Below, one piece after another: positions 9,417 through 16,968 of a stretch of DNA of 35,191 bases. Both the position numbers and the translations under genes were made by a program. Location of the stretch: positions 1 through 35,191 of the forward strand of contig CADEDU010000076.1 in assembly GCA_902826155.1 (NCBI GenBank), in the 5' to 3' direction. Under the pieces are notes generated by a model, which was not told where the DNA came from, ran no database searches, and saw nothing but the letters and a program-made list of their open reading frames with translations. Each line of letters starts with the position of its first letter. Within the stretch, counting starts at the first letter, position 1. Origin of the DNA: an uncultured beta proteobacterium (lineage in GTDB: Bacteria > Pseudomonadota > Gammaproteobacteria > Burkholderiales > SG8-39).

Positions 9417-10286
9417 GTGGATCAACCGGCGATGCGCCCGCTTGCGCGCCACCGCGGTCGCAGCGGTCGCGACCAACGGGAGCGCAATCTCCAGTTCATC
9501 TATCGCTGGCTGGCGACGTTTCATTTCACCACCCGCGCGCTACTCACCACCGCGTTGCAGCACCGCTATCCGCCGGTGCGGCTGCTGCGCGCCAGCGTGG
9601 ATCGTGGTGTGCTGGTCTGGTATCGCTATCCGACCTATGCCGAGCCGCTATTGATGCTCACCGCCGCGGGCAAGCGTGAGGCAGGCTTTTTGTATCCGGA
9701 AGCGCAGCACTACCGCGCTCGCCCTGGTGCGGTCTATATGGACACCATCAATCATGATCTGGCGGTGCAACGTGTGGTCCTCGACGAGGGCATCAGCCTG
9801 GACGATCTCACCCCGGCCCGGCTGATCGAACGCAATGACCTGAAAACCCCCGACGCGCTGTTCGATCGCGACGGACAGACCACTGCGGTGGAGATCGAGC
9901 TCACCGTGAAGTCCCACAAGCACATCTATATCGCCTTTGGCGATCACCTGGCGGCGATGAGCGCCGGGGAGTACGTCGCGGTGCGCTATCTGTTCGCACA
10001 GCCTTCGCACTGCGCGACCTATCGCACGTTGTTCGATGCACCTACCTGGCCGCGCTACGTGTATGCACGTGCCAAGCGCGCCTACCTGATCGATCCCACA
10101 CGCCCGCAATGTGCCTTGGCTGAATGGCCAGGAATGGCCGAGCGCTTCCGCTTCAGCGTCCATCCGGCGCTCGCGCGACTGACCCACCGACCGGAGCCCC
10201 GCAATGCTCAAGCTCAAACCGCCGCCGAAGAACCCAAAACTGAAGCGCAACGTGATGCTGCGCCAATCGACCCTGCACACCCTTGA
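9417..10286 (+). CDS. Replication-relaxation family protein (mobile element)
   Basis: A 289-residue protein resembling the replication-relaxation (Replic_Relax) family of conjugative and mobilisable elements. The N-terminal half is a winged-helix-like region (RDQRERNLQFIYRWLATFHF, then TTRALLTTALQHRYPPVRLL, then YAEPLLMLTAAGKRE). The C-terminal half has the nuclease-like core LKTPDALFDRDGQTTAVEIE followed by LTVKSHKHIY, where the D...E.E.K arrangement recalls a PD-(D/E)XK fold; catalytic activity is inferred, not shown. GTG at 9417 is chosen because GGAAGGAGG ends six bases upstream; ATG 9432 is an alternative. The 3' end overlaps the DUF2274 gene by 83 bases, in another frame. Such proteins help process transfer-origin DNA or start element replication, in line with the transfer operon on the right. 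Confidence 0.7.
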   Translation: MDQPAMRPLARHRGRSGRDQRERNLQFIYRWLATFHFTTRALLTTALQHRYPPVRLLRASVDRGVLVWYRYPTYAEPLLMLTAAGKREAGFLYPEAQHYRARPGAVYMDTINHDLAVQRVVLDEGISLDDLTPARLIERNDLKTPDALFDRDGQTTAVEIELTVKSHKHIYIAFGDHLAAMSAGEYVAVRYLFAQPSHCATYRTLFDAPTWPRYVYARAKRAYLIDPTRPQCALAEWPGMAERFRFSVHPALARLTHRPEPRNAQAQTAAEEPKTEAQRDAAPIDPAHP

Positions 10287-10440
10287 CGCCTATGCGCGCG
10301 TATTCGCGGCGCAGTATGCCGAGCCGATCGAACTCGACGAGCTGATCGATCGCATGCTTGAGGAATTCATGGCCACTGACCGCAACTTTCAAAAGCAGCG
10401 CCAGGCGCTGGCGGCGATCAGTGCCCCGGAGGCCGCATGA
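10204..10440 (+). CDS. DUF2274-family small mobile-element protein
   Basis: A 78-residue basic, helical protein. The start MLKLKPPP, the middle LHTLDAYARVFAAQYAE and the end LIDRMLEEFMATDRNFQKQR match my memory of DUF2274 proteins (LKL...L..YA......G......LI..ML..FMATDR.F), which accompany conjugation genes. The size and pattern suggest a ribbon-helix-helix-like or accessory DNA-binding protein; the function is unknown. GGAG lies seven bases before the ATG. Its first 83 bases lie inside the end of the replication-relaxation gene, so the pair is translationally linked. Confidence 0.75.
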   Translation: MLKLKPPPKNPKLKRNVMLRQSTLHTLDAYARVFAAQYAEPIELDELIDRMLEEFMATDRNFQKQRQALAAISAPEAA

Positions 10441-10727
10441 GCGTTTTGCGCCGCGTCAGTGCGTGTGCGCACCAGGGCATGCAATTGACACCGAATTCAA
10501 CGCGGGCATCGCGTTGACCAGCTCGAACCTGCGTCGTTATCGTCAGCCGATGAATCGCTCGCGGCATCTCCTTCGTTGCCTGTTTTCCACATGCTGGGAA
10601 GGCCGGGGAGGGAAGGCCCGTCGATTGAACGCGAAAGTGAATACACCATGAAATGATGACGTAGTGGGTGCGGGCGTCACGCTTACCTCCCTGGCTTGAT
10701 TTCTTGGTCCCGCAAACGGGAGGGATG

Positions 10728-11339
10728 ATGCGTGTGCTAATCGTGGAAGACCATCCGCTGACGGCCGATGCGCTGCGTCGGTTGCTCGAAGAAATGTTCC
10801 GTGGTGTGCAGGTCCTGCGCGCCGCCACCCCCGATGAGGCGATACAGGTGGCGCGGGCGCAGATGCCGCTCGATCTGTGCATCGCCGATCTGGTATTTGC
10901 GCGTGGCCCGGCAGTTGAATTCATCCGCGAGTTCTGTCGCGCGTTCGTCCAGGTGCCGGTAGCGGTCTATAGCGGTGTGACCGATCCGGCGATGGTGCAA
11001 GCGGTGCTGCGCGCCGGCGCATTGGGCTTCGTGCCCAAGCGCAAGGATCCGCATGTGTTCAAGAGCGCGATTCGCAGCGTCCTCTCCGGCGAAGGATACG
11101 CGCCGGTCGAGCTGGTCGGCCCCGGCGTGGGACCACGGCCAGAGGGCGCGGGCGGACTCTCCGATCGCGAGCTCGATGTGCTGCGCCTCATGGCCTCGAC
11201 CGGTTCACGCAAGACGGTCGCACGTACCTTGGACATCTCGACCAACACCGTGAAGTCGCACCTGGCGAATGTCTACCGGCGCCTGGGCGTGACCAACGCC
11301 GAAGATGCGATCCGCAGGGTCAACGGTGCGCGGTCATGA
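10728..11339 (+). CDS. NarL/LuxR-family response regulator
   Basis: A 203-residue two-component regulator. The receiver domain starts MRVLIVEDHPLTADALRRLL with acidic residues E7 and D8 and the phosphorylation site D54 in CIADLVFARG. A LuxR-type helix-turn-helix follows (about 138-200: LSDRELDVLRLMAS, then STNTVKSHLANVYRRLGVTN). The second of two adjacent ATGs is chosen because GGAGG sits four to five bases before it and the receiver begins there. Its stop overlaps the start of the hybrid kinase by four bases (ATGA), so the kinase is its likely partner. Target genes are unknown; a role in controlling the surrounding element is an inference from position. Confidence 0.92.
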   Translation: MRVLIVEDHPLTADALRRLLEEMFRGVQVLRAATPDEAIQVARAQMPLDLCIADLVFARGPAVEFIREFCRAFVQVPVAVYSGVTDPAMVQAVLRAGALGFVPKRKDPHVFKSAIRSVLSGEGYAPVELVGPGVGPRPEGAGGLSDRELDVLRLMASTGSRKTVARTLDISTNTVKSHLANVYRRLGVTNAEDAIRRVNGARS

Positions 11340-13120
11340 CTGCCGGGCACGTACCGTTGGTGGCGCGCTCCCCGGCTGTGCGCGCCGCGTTCATCGAGGC
11401 CGGCTACGGCTATGTCGACACGACCAACTTCGCTGTCTTCGTGTTGGTCGCGTTGATCGTCGGTGCGCTGCACGGTCACGTGAGTGAGGTGTGGCTTGCC
11501 GGCTGGGCTGGTGCGCAACTACTCAATCAGGTCGCGCGTCGCGGGCTGGCGGTGCTGCGTGCGCGCGCGCCGCGCGAGGATCGCGGTGCGCGACGCTGGT
11601 GGATCGGTCTGTTGACCACCACCATCATGACCGCAGTGATCCACGTGGCGTTTGTGTTCGCGGTGCTCGACCTCGACCAGCCGTATGTCGCCGCGGTGCT
11701 GTTCCTGGTGACGTTCGCCATGGCCGGCGCCGGGCTCACCTACATTGCGTTGTCGCGGTTCCAGCTCTATCTCTATTCGATCGTGCTGCTGCTGCCCTTG
11801 CCGATCGCGGCGCTGGCGCACGGCAGCGGGCAATCGGCCTGGTTCGCGGCGTTGGCCGTGTGGATGAGCGCAAGCTGCATTCGCTTCGGCCGCGGGTTGC
11901 ATCGCACTTACCACGCGGTGATCGCGCAACAGCTCGACCTGGAACAACAGGCGCTTGCGCTGCGCGAAGCACAGCAGGTCGCCGACCGCGCCAACAAAGC
12001 CAAGACCCGCTTCGTGGCCGCTGCTTCCCACGACCTGCGTCAGCCATTGCAAGCACTGGGCACCTACTCGATGCTGCTGGAGGAGGCGCCCAACCGCCAC
12101 GATGCGCATGTGCTCGCGGCAAACATGCAGGTGTTGCTGCAATCACTGGAGCACTCACTCGATGGCCTGAGCGACATCTGCAAGCTCGACGATGCGGTGC
12201 TGCACCCGCAGTTCGAAACCGTGCCGCTGCAGGAAGTCATCGATCGGGCAGTGCTCGCCGTCAAGCATGCCGCCCGGCTGCGCGGTTTGCAGCTTCGGGT
12301 GCGGTCCACCTCGGTGTGGGTGCGCTCCGACCCGGCGTTGCTGGAGCGAATCGTCATCAATCTGCTTACCAATGCGATCCGCTACACCGACCAGGGCAAG
12401 ATCGTGATCGGCGTCCGAAGATCGCGCGGGATGGTTCGCCTCCTGGTGCTCGACACCGGCATCGGCATCGATCCGGGCGATATCGACGCCGCATTTGCCG
12501 CCTACACGCGGTTGCACGATCGCCCGCACGGGCTGGGCCTCGGTCTGACCATCGTGCGTCAGTTCGCCGATCTGCTCGGCCACCACGTCGATGCGTGGTC
12601 CCGACCCGATCATGGCTCGTGCTTTGCGATCACCCTGGACCAGGCGCAACCCCAAGGCATCCGCTCAGCGGTGATCGCCGCCACGTGCGTGGCGCCGGAC
12701 TTCGCCGGAAGCACGATCCTCATCCTCGATGACGACCCTGCGATCCGCGCCAGCCTGGGACAGCTATTCGCGCGATGGGACTGTTCGGTGCACACCGCGC
12801 GCACGTTCCTGGAGGCGGTGCAGTGCGTCGAGCATGAATCACGGGTTCCGGACCTGATCATCGTCGACTACAACCTCGGCGGTGAGCGAACGGGTCACGA
12901 CGCACTTGCGGCAATTCGTGCGCGCGCAGGCAGGGCCGTTCCCGCCGTGGTCATTACCGGACAGATTGAACTGGAATTGCGGTGTCCGCCGCCCGGAATC
13001 GTTCTCGAAAAACCAGTCAGCCCTAGTGCGCTACGAACAAGCGTCGCGCAGCTGCTGCGCGTGGCCGATGACGGGCAGGATGAATGCGCACCGCCTGTTG
13101 CGGAAACGGGGCACCGTTAG
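11336..13120 (+). CDS. Hybrid sensor histidine kinase with membrane sensor and C-terminal receiver
   Basis: A 594-residue membrane kinase. About five to six hydrophobic segments between residues 31 and 182 form the sensor; there is no large periplasmic loop, so it probably senses something in or near the membrane. A short coiled coil leads into the phosphoacceptor box AASHDLRQPLQALG (H232). The ATPase domain has NLLTNAIRYT (N346), DTGIGIDP (G1) and GLGLTIVRQFADLLG (G2). The C-terminal receiver has ILILDDDPAIRASL, the phosphorylation site D511 in IIVDYNLGG, and K559 in LEKPVSP. The 'SHDLRQPLQAL' H-box and fused receiver are typical of orphan hybrid kinases paired with LuxR-type regulators. It is coupled to the upstream regulator gene by a 4-base overlap. 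Confidence 0.92.
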   Translation: MTAGHVPLVARSPAVRAAFIEAGYGYVDTTNFAVFVLVALIVGALHGHVSEVWLAGWAGAQLLNQVARRGLAVLRARAPREDRGARRWWIGLLTTTIMTAVIHVAFVFAVLDLDQPYVAAVLFLVTFAMAGAGLTYIALSRFQLYLYSIVLLLPLPIAALAHGSGQSAWFAALAVWMSASCIRFGRGLHRTYHAVIAQQLDLEQQALALREAQQVADRANKAKTRFVAAASHDLRQPLQALGTYSMLLEEAPNRHDAHVLAANMQVLLQSLEHSLDGLSDICKLDDAVLHPQFETVPLQEVIDRAVLAVKHAARLRGLQLRVRSTSVWVRSDPALLERIVINLLTNAIRYTDQGKIVIGVRRSRGMVRLLVLDTGIGIDPGDIDAAFAAYTRLHDRPHGLGLGLTIVRQFADLLGHHVDAWSRPDHGSCFAITLDQAQPQGIRSAVIAATCVAPDFAGSTILILDDDPAIRASLGQLFARWDCSVHTARTFLEAVQCVEHESRVPDLIIVDYNLGGERTGHDALAAIRARAGRAVPAVVITGQIELELRCPPPGIVLEKPVSPSALRTSVAQLLRVADDGQDECAPPVAETGHR

Positions 13121-13186
13121 AGTGCGAAGAGGAGCAAACGCGCATCCCGCACTGAGTAGCGCGAACTCGGCTACAGTGACTCCGTC

Positions 13187-13234
13187 ATGAAGCTGATCTT
13201 CCACGAGAACGCGGAAAGGACCCTCGCACTATGA
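13187..13234 (+). other. Possible 15-residue leader peptide overlapping the PEBP gene start
   Basis: A short reading frame, MKLIFHENAERTLAL, ends in a TGA that overlaps the next gene's ATG by four bases (ATGA at 13231-13234), the arrangement used for translational coupling. It has no clear ribosome site of its own, and its own sequence contains the AAAGGA serving the next gene. It may be chance. Confidence 0.2.
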
Positions 13235-13803
13235 ACAGAACCGTTCTTCTTCTCGCTTCCCTCGTGATCGCCGGTTGTGCTGGCATGGAACCGGCAGTGC
13301 CGCCCAACGCGTTCCGTATCACCTCGCCGCAGTTCGCCGACAACGCCATGCTCGCGCCGCAAAACGCGGGCAATTTCGCCAAGAATCCCAACTGCACCGG
13401 CAAGAACGTCTCGCCGGCGCTGCAATGGGTCAACACCCCGGCAAATACGAAGAGCTTCGTGCTCATCTGGGACGACCAGGCGGGTCGCAATGGCATCGGT
13501 GTGTCCCACGCGGTGATCTACGGCATCCCGGCGAGCGTGTCGTCGTTTGCCGAAGGCGAGCTCGCCGTAGCGCCGGCCGCCGGCCGCTTCGTCGCCGGCA
13601 AGAACACGCTCGGAACGCACTGGCTTGGGCCCTGCCCGCCAAAGGGCAACGCGCCACAGCACTACATCCTGACCTTCATCGCCAGCTCGCTCGAGCCGGG
13701 CGAGCTCGCCCCCGGCCTCACGCGCACGGAGGTGCTGAAGGCGCTCGAGGGTGGCAAGGCGCTTCGCGCCGCGAGCCTGGTGCTGAGGTTCGCCCAGCAA
13801 TAA
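13231..13803 (+). CDS. YbhB/YbcL-family (PEBP, Raf kinase inhibitor-like) lipoprotein
   Basis: A 190-residue exported protein: a lipoprotein signal ending in LVIAGC (Cys16), then the PEBP fold. Recognisable family stretches are FRITSPQFADNAML, NPNCTGKNVSPALQWVNTPA (the YbhB 'G.N.SP.L.W...P' motif), FVLIWDDQAGRNGIGVSHAV (the ligand-pocket D and H), and TLGTHWLGPCPPKGNAPQHY (the 'Y.GPCPP.G..H.Y' motif, with His for Tyr). Bacterial members have no agreed role. AAAGGA lies a short distance upstream. It stands alone on this strand, 110 bases after the hybrid kinase gene. Confidence 0.9.
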   Translation: MNRTVLLLASLVIAGCAGMEPAVPPNAFRITSPQFADNAMLAPQNAGNFAKNPNCTGKNVSPALQWVNTPANTKSFVLIWDDQAGRNGIGVSHAVIYGIPASVSSFAEGELAVAPAAGRFVAGKNTLGTHWLGPCPPKGNAPQHYILTFIASSLEPGELAPGLTRTEVLKALEGGKALRAASLVLRFAQQ

Positions 13804-14033
13804 GAGACTTACTGAATGATCCAGCCGCTGTGGACGCGCTGTGGACGTTGTGTCGCTCTCGGATGAGCAAGAGGTACTGAGCGCGGTAGCTACAGTAGCG
13901 CTCAGAGTCGTTGACCTGCCGACGAGGTAGGGCAATACATCAGGTGCCGCCCAATCCGTCGAGCTCACTACCGAGGCCGCGCTGTGATTCCAGGGGCGTA
14001 GCATCACTGCTCCTGTCAACCAAGGAGCCTCCG

Positions 14034-14186
14034 ATGACGCTGTGTCCCATAGCAGTAGCCGTGGGCTGCAAGAAGTGCCCAGCCTTCGCGATGTGTCCGC
14101 TCAAGACGGTGCTCGGCGATCAAAAGCCTGCCGACAAGAATGACAGTAAGTCGGCCGATTCGAGTACGAGTCAAAAGAAGCGGTGA
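14034..14186 (+). CDS. Tiny four-cysteine protein, conserved but uncharacterised
   Basis: A 50-residue protein, MTLCPIAVAVGCKKCPAFAM followed by CPLK. Cysteines at 4, 12, 15 and 21 are each followed by Pro or basic residues and look like a ligand set for zinc or an iron-sulphur cluster; a Lys/Asp/Ser-rich tail follows. I recall very similar short proteins (LCPIA.AVGC.KCP.F..CPLK..IGD) in many proteobacteria without assigned function. The start has an excellent ribosome site (AAGGAG, six to seven bases before ATG), strong evidence that this small frame is translated. An upstream in-frame start would remove this fit. Confidence 0.72.
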   Translation: MTLCPIAVAVGCKKCPAFAMCPLKTVLGDQKPADKNDSKSADSSTSQKKR

Positions 14187-14549
14187 ACCCGGGCCGTTCG
14201 GGATGGCAGGCTCACGAGCCAACAACATCGTGTGTGGTGTCCGCGGCCCTGCGCTTGAATTGCATCTGGCGCGTTGAGCGTGTGGTCTGATCACCCACGC
14301 GTCGTTAATCCGTGTGAACTCGTGCAGAAATCCCAAGTCCTTTGATGCTTGGTGACGGCGATGGCCGCTACCCGCGCGCACACTCGATTGTGCGCAGCGT
14401 GATGGGTTCGCGCTCTCTGGAGGTCGGGTTTGCGGGATGCTTGCCTTCCGCTGCGCACCAAGAACTTCGCAACGGTCAAGGAACCGACGAGGACCATCGA
14501 TCAGGCTATGGTCCTTGCGTGCGTGTCAGGCGAGGCGTCTTCGTTCGCC
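14187..14549. other. Intergenic region without recognised gene
   Basis: 363 bases between the four-cysteine gene and the stop of the minus-strand gene at 14550. No reading frame here has protein-like composition or a ribosome site. The right end contains the hairpin listed at 14532-14551. Confidence 0.4.
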
Positions 14550-14551
14550 TC
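14532..14551 (-). terminator. Possible weak terminator hairpin
   Basis: GAGGCG and CGCCTC (14532-14537 and 14546-14551) form a perfect six-pair stem with an eight-base loop, overlapping the stop codon of the minus-strand gene. No U-run follows on the minus strand, so termination would be inefficient or factor-assisted. Confidence 0.25.
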
Positions 14552-14855
14552 ATAAGCTCTCGACGTACCACTCTTGCACGTATCCGCCGCGCTCGATGCC
14601 GCGCAGCGTGAACGCGTTGGTGGCCATGCCCACGAGCACCGGCTGGAACAATTCAACCGTGCTGCCACGCACCGGCGAGTGCTGGTCGAAGACCGATGCG
14701 ACGAGCACGCGCTCATCGCGACCATCCATCAGGTGCGTGCGCAGATCACCGACATGACCCGGGCTGTTGCGGATTTGCTGCCAGGCGATACGTTTGCCCT
14801 GTCGGCGCATGAGTCGAACGCGAAAGTGCACAGGCCACGGTGGGACGCGTTGCAT
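14550..14855 (-). CDS. Uncharacterised small protein
   Basis: A 101-residue soluble protein that I do not recognise with confidence. It is rich in charged and aromatic residues, with VHFRVRLMRRQGKRIAWQQI near the start and LVGMATNAFTLRGIERGGYV then QEWYVESL at the end. The ending is like that of small uncharacterised proteins I have seen in beta- and gammaproteobacteria ('.L.G.er....yvQEW'). It is called coding because this frame has protein-like composition through to its stop while the others do not. The ATG at 14855 has no ribosome site but has an A+T-rich TATAAAAT close upstream, so the mRNA leader may be very short. A GTG (14831) and an ATG (14810) inside are alternatives. Confidence 0.55.
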   Translation of the reverse strand: MQRVPPWPVHFRVRLMRRQGKRIAWQQIRNSPGHVGDLRTHLMDGRDERVLVASVFDQHSPVRGSTVELFQPVLVGMATNAFTLRGIERGGYVQEWYVESL

Positions 14856-14880
14856 GAGACTGGTATTTTATATAGTCTCA
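14855..14880. promoter_or_regulatory. 26-base palindrome at the start of the minus-strand gene (candidate operator)
   Basis: TGAGACT and AGTCTCA are perfect seven-base inverted arms separated by twelve A+T-rich bases. The left arm touches the ATG at 14855 and the spacer holds the TATAAAAT that looks like the -10 element. A dimeric regulator bound here would cover promoter and start codon at once. This is one of the two most A+T-rich spots in the window. Confidence 0.4.
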
Positions 14881-15164
14881 TTACAGGCGGCCGCCATTGC
14901 GGCGCCGTGCGCTACGACGCCACACGGTGACGTGCTTGCCCACGCGATGCGCCTTTTTGCGCCGATTGCAGCATCGGTCTGTTCTATACAAATACCGAAT
15001 TGCCGCCCGCAATCGTGGTTGCGTCTTGCTGCGCCGCACGTGGTCGCGAGGCACCGGTGCGAGTAGTCTTGCGCGGGGGACTTTTCGTCAGTCCGTTGTC
15101 CGGGCGGCGGGTCAAGGCGAGTCACTAATCCCGGACTGTGTGCCTAGAGGGAAGGAGTATGCCC
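14856..15164. other. Intergenic region with the palindrome only
   Basis: 309 bases between two divergent genes. Apart from the palindrome at its left end and the ribosome site AGGAG (15153-15157) of the next gene at its right end, I see no gene or repeat. Confidence 0.4.
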
Positions 15165-15584
15165 ATGCACCGCATGTCAGATCGCATCTCACGGGTGTGC
15201 GCGGCGCTCGGTTTGGCGCTCGTCACGTCGATCGCCGTTGCACAGGTTCCCCTTGAAGGCCGCAGATTCGATACCGAGGCTGGCCTTACCGGCAAGCCGG
15301 CGCATGTGAAGCAGGACATCCTGTCGTTCGCAGGCGGCAAGTTCCACTCCTCCGATTGCGACCAGTACGGTTACGACCGGGGCGCCTACCGGGCTACGGT
15401 TGCCGGCGATGCGGTCACCTTCGAGGTCGAGACGCGAAGCGAAGAGTACGGCCGCAACGTGTGGAAGGGCGTGGTGAAGGGCGACCAGATCGAGGGAACG
15501 ATGGTGTTCTATCGCAAGCCCACCTGGTGGCGCTCGAATCCTGAGCCGCTCGAGCACTGGTTTCGCGGCAAGGCGATTCAATAG
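15165..15584 (+). CDS. Secreted protein of unknown function
   Basis: A 139-residue exported protein. Residues 1-26 are a signal peptide ending in TSIAVAQ, probably cleaved by signal peptidase I. The mature part begins PLEGRRFDTEAGLTGK and is beta-rich: ILSFAGGKFHSSDCDQYGYD, then YRATVAGDAVTFEVET, then WKGVVKGDQIEGTMVFY. This looks like a small beta-barrel or lipocalin-like domain of the type that measures 'expected versus observed' residue classes in periplasmic proteins, but no function can be given. Of three clustered ATGs, 15165 is chosen because GGAG lies seven bases upstream. It converges with hipA, and a hairpin lies between them. Confidence 0.75.
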   Translation: MHRMSDRISRVCAALGLALVTSIAVAQVPLEGRRFDTEAGLTGKPAHVKQDILSFAGGKFHSSDCDQYGYDRGAYRATVAGDAVTFEVETRSEEYGRNVWKGVVKGDQIEGTMVFYRKPTWWRSNPEPLEHWFRGKAIQ

Positions 15585-15592
15585 GCGGGGTT

Positions 15593-15614
15593 CCGGCGGG
15601 TGGCAACCCGCTGG
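15593..15614 (+). terminator. Hairpin between convergent genes (candidate terminator)
   Basis: CCGGCGGGT and ACCCGCTGG form a nine-pair stem (one G-U in the plus-strand RNA) around a GGCA loop, nine bases after the stop at 15584 and 32 bases beyond the stop of hipA on the other strand. On the minus strand one pair is lost. There is no U-run, so it is only a candidate. Confidence 0.35.
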
Positions 15615-15645
15615 CGCACGTGCGGCTCAGCGCGATCGAAGGCTG

Positions 15646-16968
15646 TTAGAGCACTCCAGCTTCTTTCAGAAATCGCTTGGCCTCGCCCTTCATCCCGGTC
15701 GAGATCCTTTCCCAAATGCGCACCGGGAACTGCATCGGCAGCTTTCGCTCCACCTCTGCCAGGGCACTGTCGACGCGTGTGACGAGCCCGATCATCGCGC
15801 TCCATACCGGCTCACCACCGTACCTGGTGGCCAGCTGGCGCCAGTGCCGCGCCTGGATCGTGTGGAACAGGTAGTGCGCGTGCTTTGAGCGCACCGCCAT
15901 CGCCAAGCCGGCATTGCGCGGCCTGAATTGATTCGCGCCGTCGCCGTAGTAGGGCCACATCGACAAGACGTCGTAGAGCGGCGTCATGCGATAGCGGTCG
16001 CCCCGGTCCAGATAGATGGAGAAATTCTTCGCGTGGCCATCAGTGGCGGCCAGCAGCGTGAACGCGAGCTGGGCGAGCAGGAAGAACGTCGTGTCGTCCC
16101 GGTCCGCGCTGCCTTGCAGCAGCCGCAGGCACTTCTGCATGCCGGGGCCGCCATGTTGCTCGTACTTCTTGTCTGGCCCCACGCCCAGGGCCTGGCAGAA
16201 GTCCTCCTGGGGTAATCGGGCGATCCAGGTCCGATCGCCCATCCATTCGCGGTCGAATCGCTCGACGACCAGAACGGTCTGGCCGCCGAAGGTTGCCATT
16301 GAGGTGGTGGCAACCGCCAGCCCGAGCGCGGCGATGAGCTGCGCGCACAGCCACTCGTTTTGCACCGAGTCCGATGCATCCACTCGTCTGGACCCGCCGA
16401 TCAGCCCGAGCGGCAACTTGATGATGTGCGTCGTGGGTGTTGCACCATGAGGCCGGCACCACCGGCCCTTCCATCGTGTCAGCGCGGTCTTCTCCTGGGC
16501 ACCGGCGATGGAGATTCGAAACAGATCGTCGTCGTGGATCGACTCGGGGTCGGTGTCCGACGGAACGGCATTGAGCAGATCGACGATCCGCGCTTCGGTC
16601 AGAGGTTCGCAATGGATGTGATTCCAGCCTGCGGGGCTGGCATCCTCGGGCAGCAGTTGCACGGCGCCGGCGCAGTCCCGGCCCACGGCCGCCAGCAGAT
16701 CGAAGATCGCATCGGACTCGAGCCTGAAGCGCCGGCGGATGCGCGCGCGGATCCTGTCGTTGTCGGGGAGCAGGTTGTCGAAGTAGTGCTGGACCGCCGG
16801 GCCCTTGATCTCCAGCGAGCCACTGATGGGCAGGGAAAGCGAAAGTGACCGCTGGCGCGGCGACGCCAGCCAGGACGGTTCATAACGGAACGCGTGCGCG
16901 TTGCGCTCGACGGTCCAGGTGCCGACCAACTCGCCGTTCATCCAGACGTGGAGCGAGGGCCTTACCAC
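15646..16968 (-). CDS. hipA: HipA-family serine/threonine kinase toxin
   Basis: A 440-residue toxin kinase matching E. coli HipA (440 residues) almost position for position. The regulatory serine loop is RISIAGAQEKTAL (S153, equivalent of Ser150), the ATP-binding lysine is K184 in HIIKLP (Lys181), the catalytic loop is AATDGHAKNFSIYL (D310 and N315, equivalents of Asp309 and Asn314), and the metal-binding Asp is D333 in LYDVLS (Asp332). All key residues are present, so it should be active. HipA phosphorylates glutamyl-tRNA synthetase and so halts translation, giving dormancy or persistence; relatives target other tRNA synthetases. It starts with GTG, seven bases after AGGA, and overlaps the end of hipB by seven bases, as usual for translationally coupled hipBA pairs. 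Confidence 0.95.
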   Translation of the reverse strand: MVRPSLHVWMNGELVGTWTVERNAHAFRYEPSWLASPRQRSLSLSLPISGSLEIKGPAVQHYFDNLLPDNDRIRARIRRRFRLESDAIFDLLAAVGRDCAGAVQLLPEDASPAGWNHIHCEPLTEARIVDLLNAVPSDTDPESIHDDDLFRISIAGAQEKTALTRWKGRWCRPHGATPTTHIIKLPLGLIGGSRRVDASDSVQNEWLCAQLIAALGLAVATTSMATFGGQTVLVVERFDREWMGDRTWIARLPQEDFCQALGVGPDKKYEQHGGPGMQKCLRLLQGSADRDDTTFFLLAQLAFTLLAATDGHAKNFSIYLDRGDRYRMTPLYDVLSMWPYYGDGANQFRPRNAGLAMAVRSKHAHYLFHTIQARHWRQLATRYGGEPVWSAMIGLVTRVDSALAEVERKLPMQFPVRIWERISTGMKGEAKRFLKEAGVL

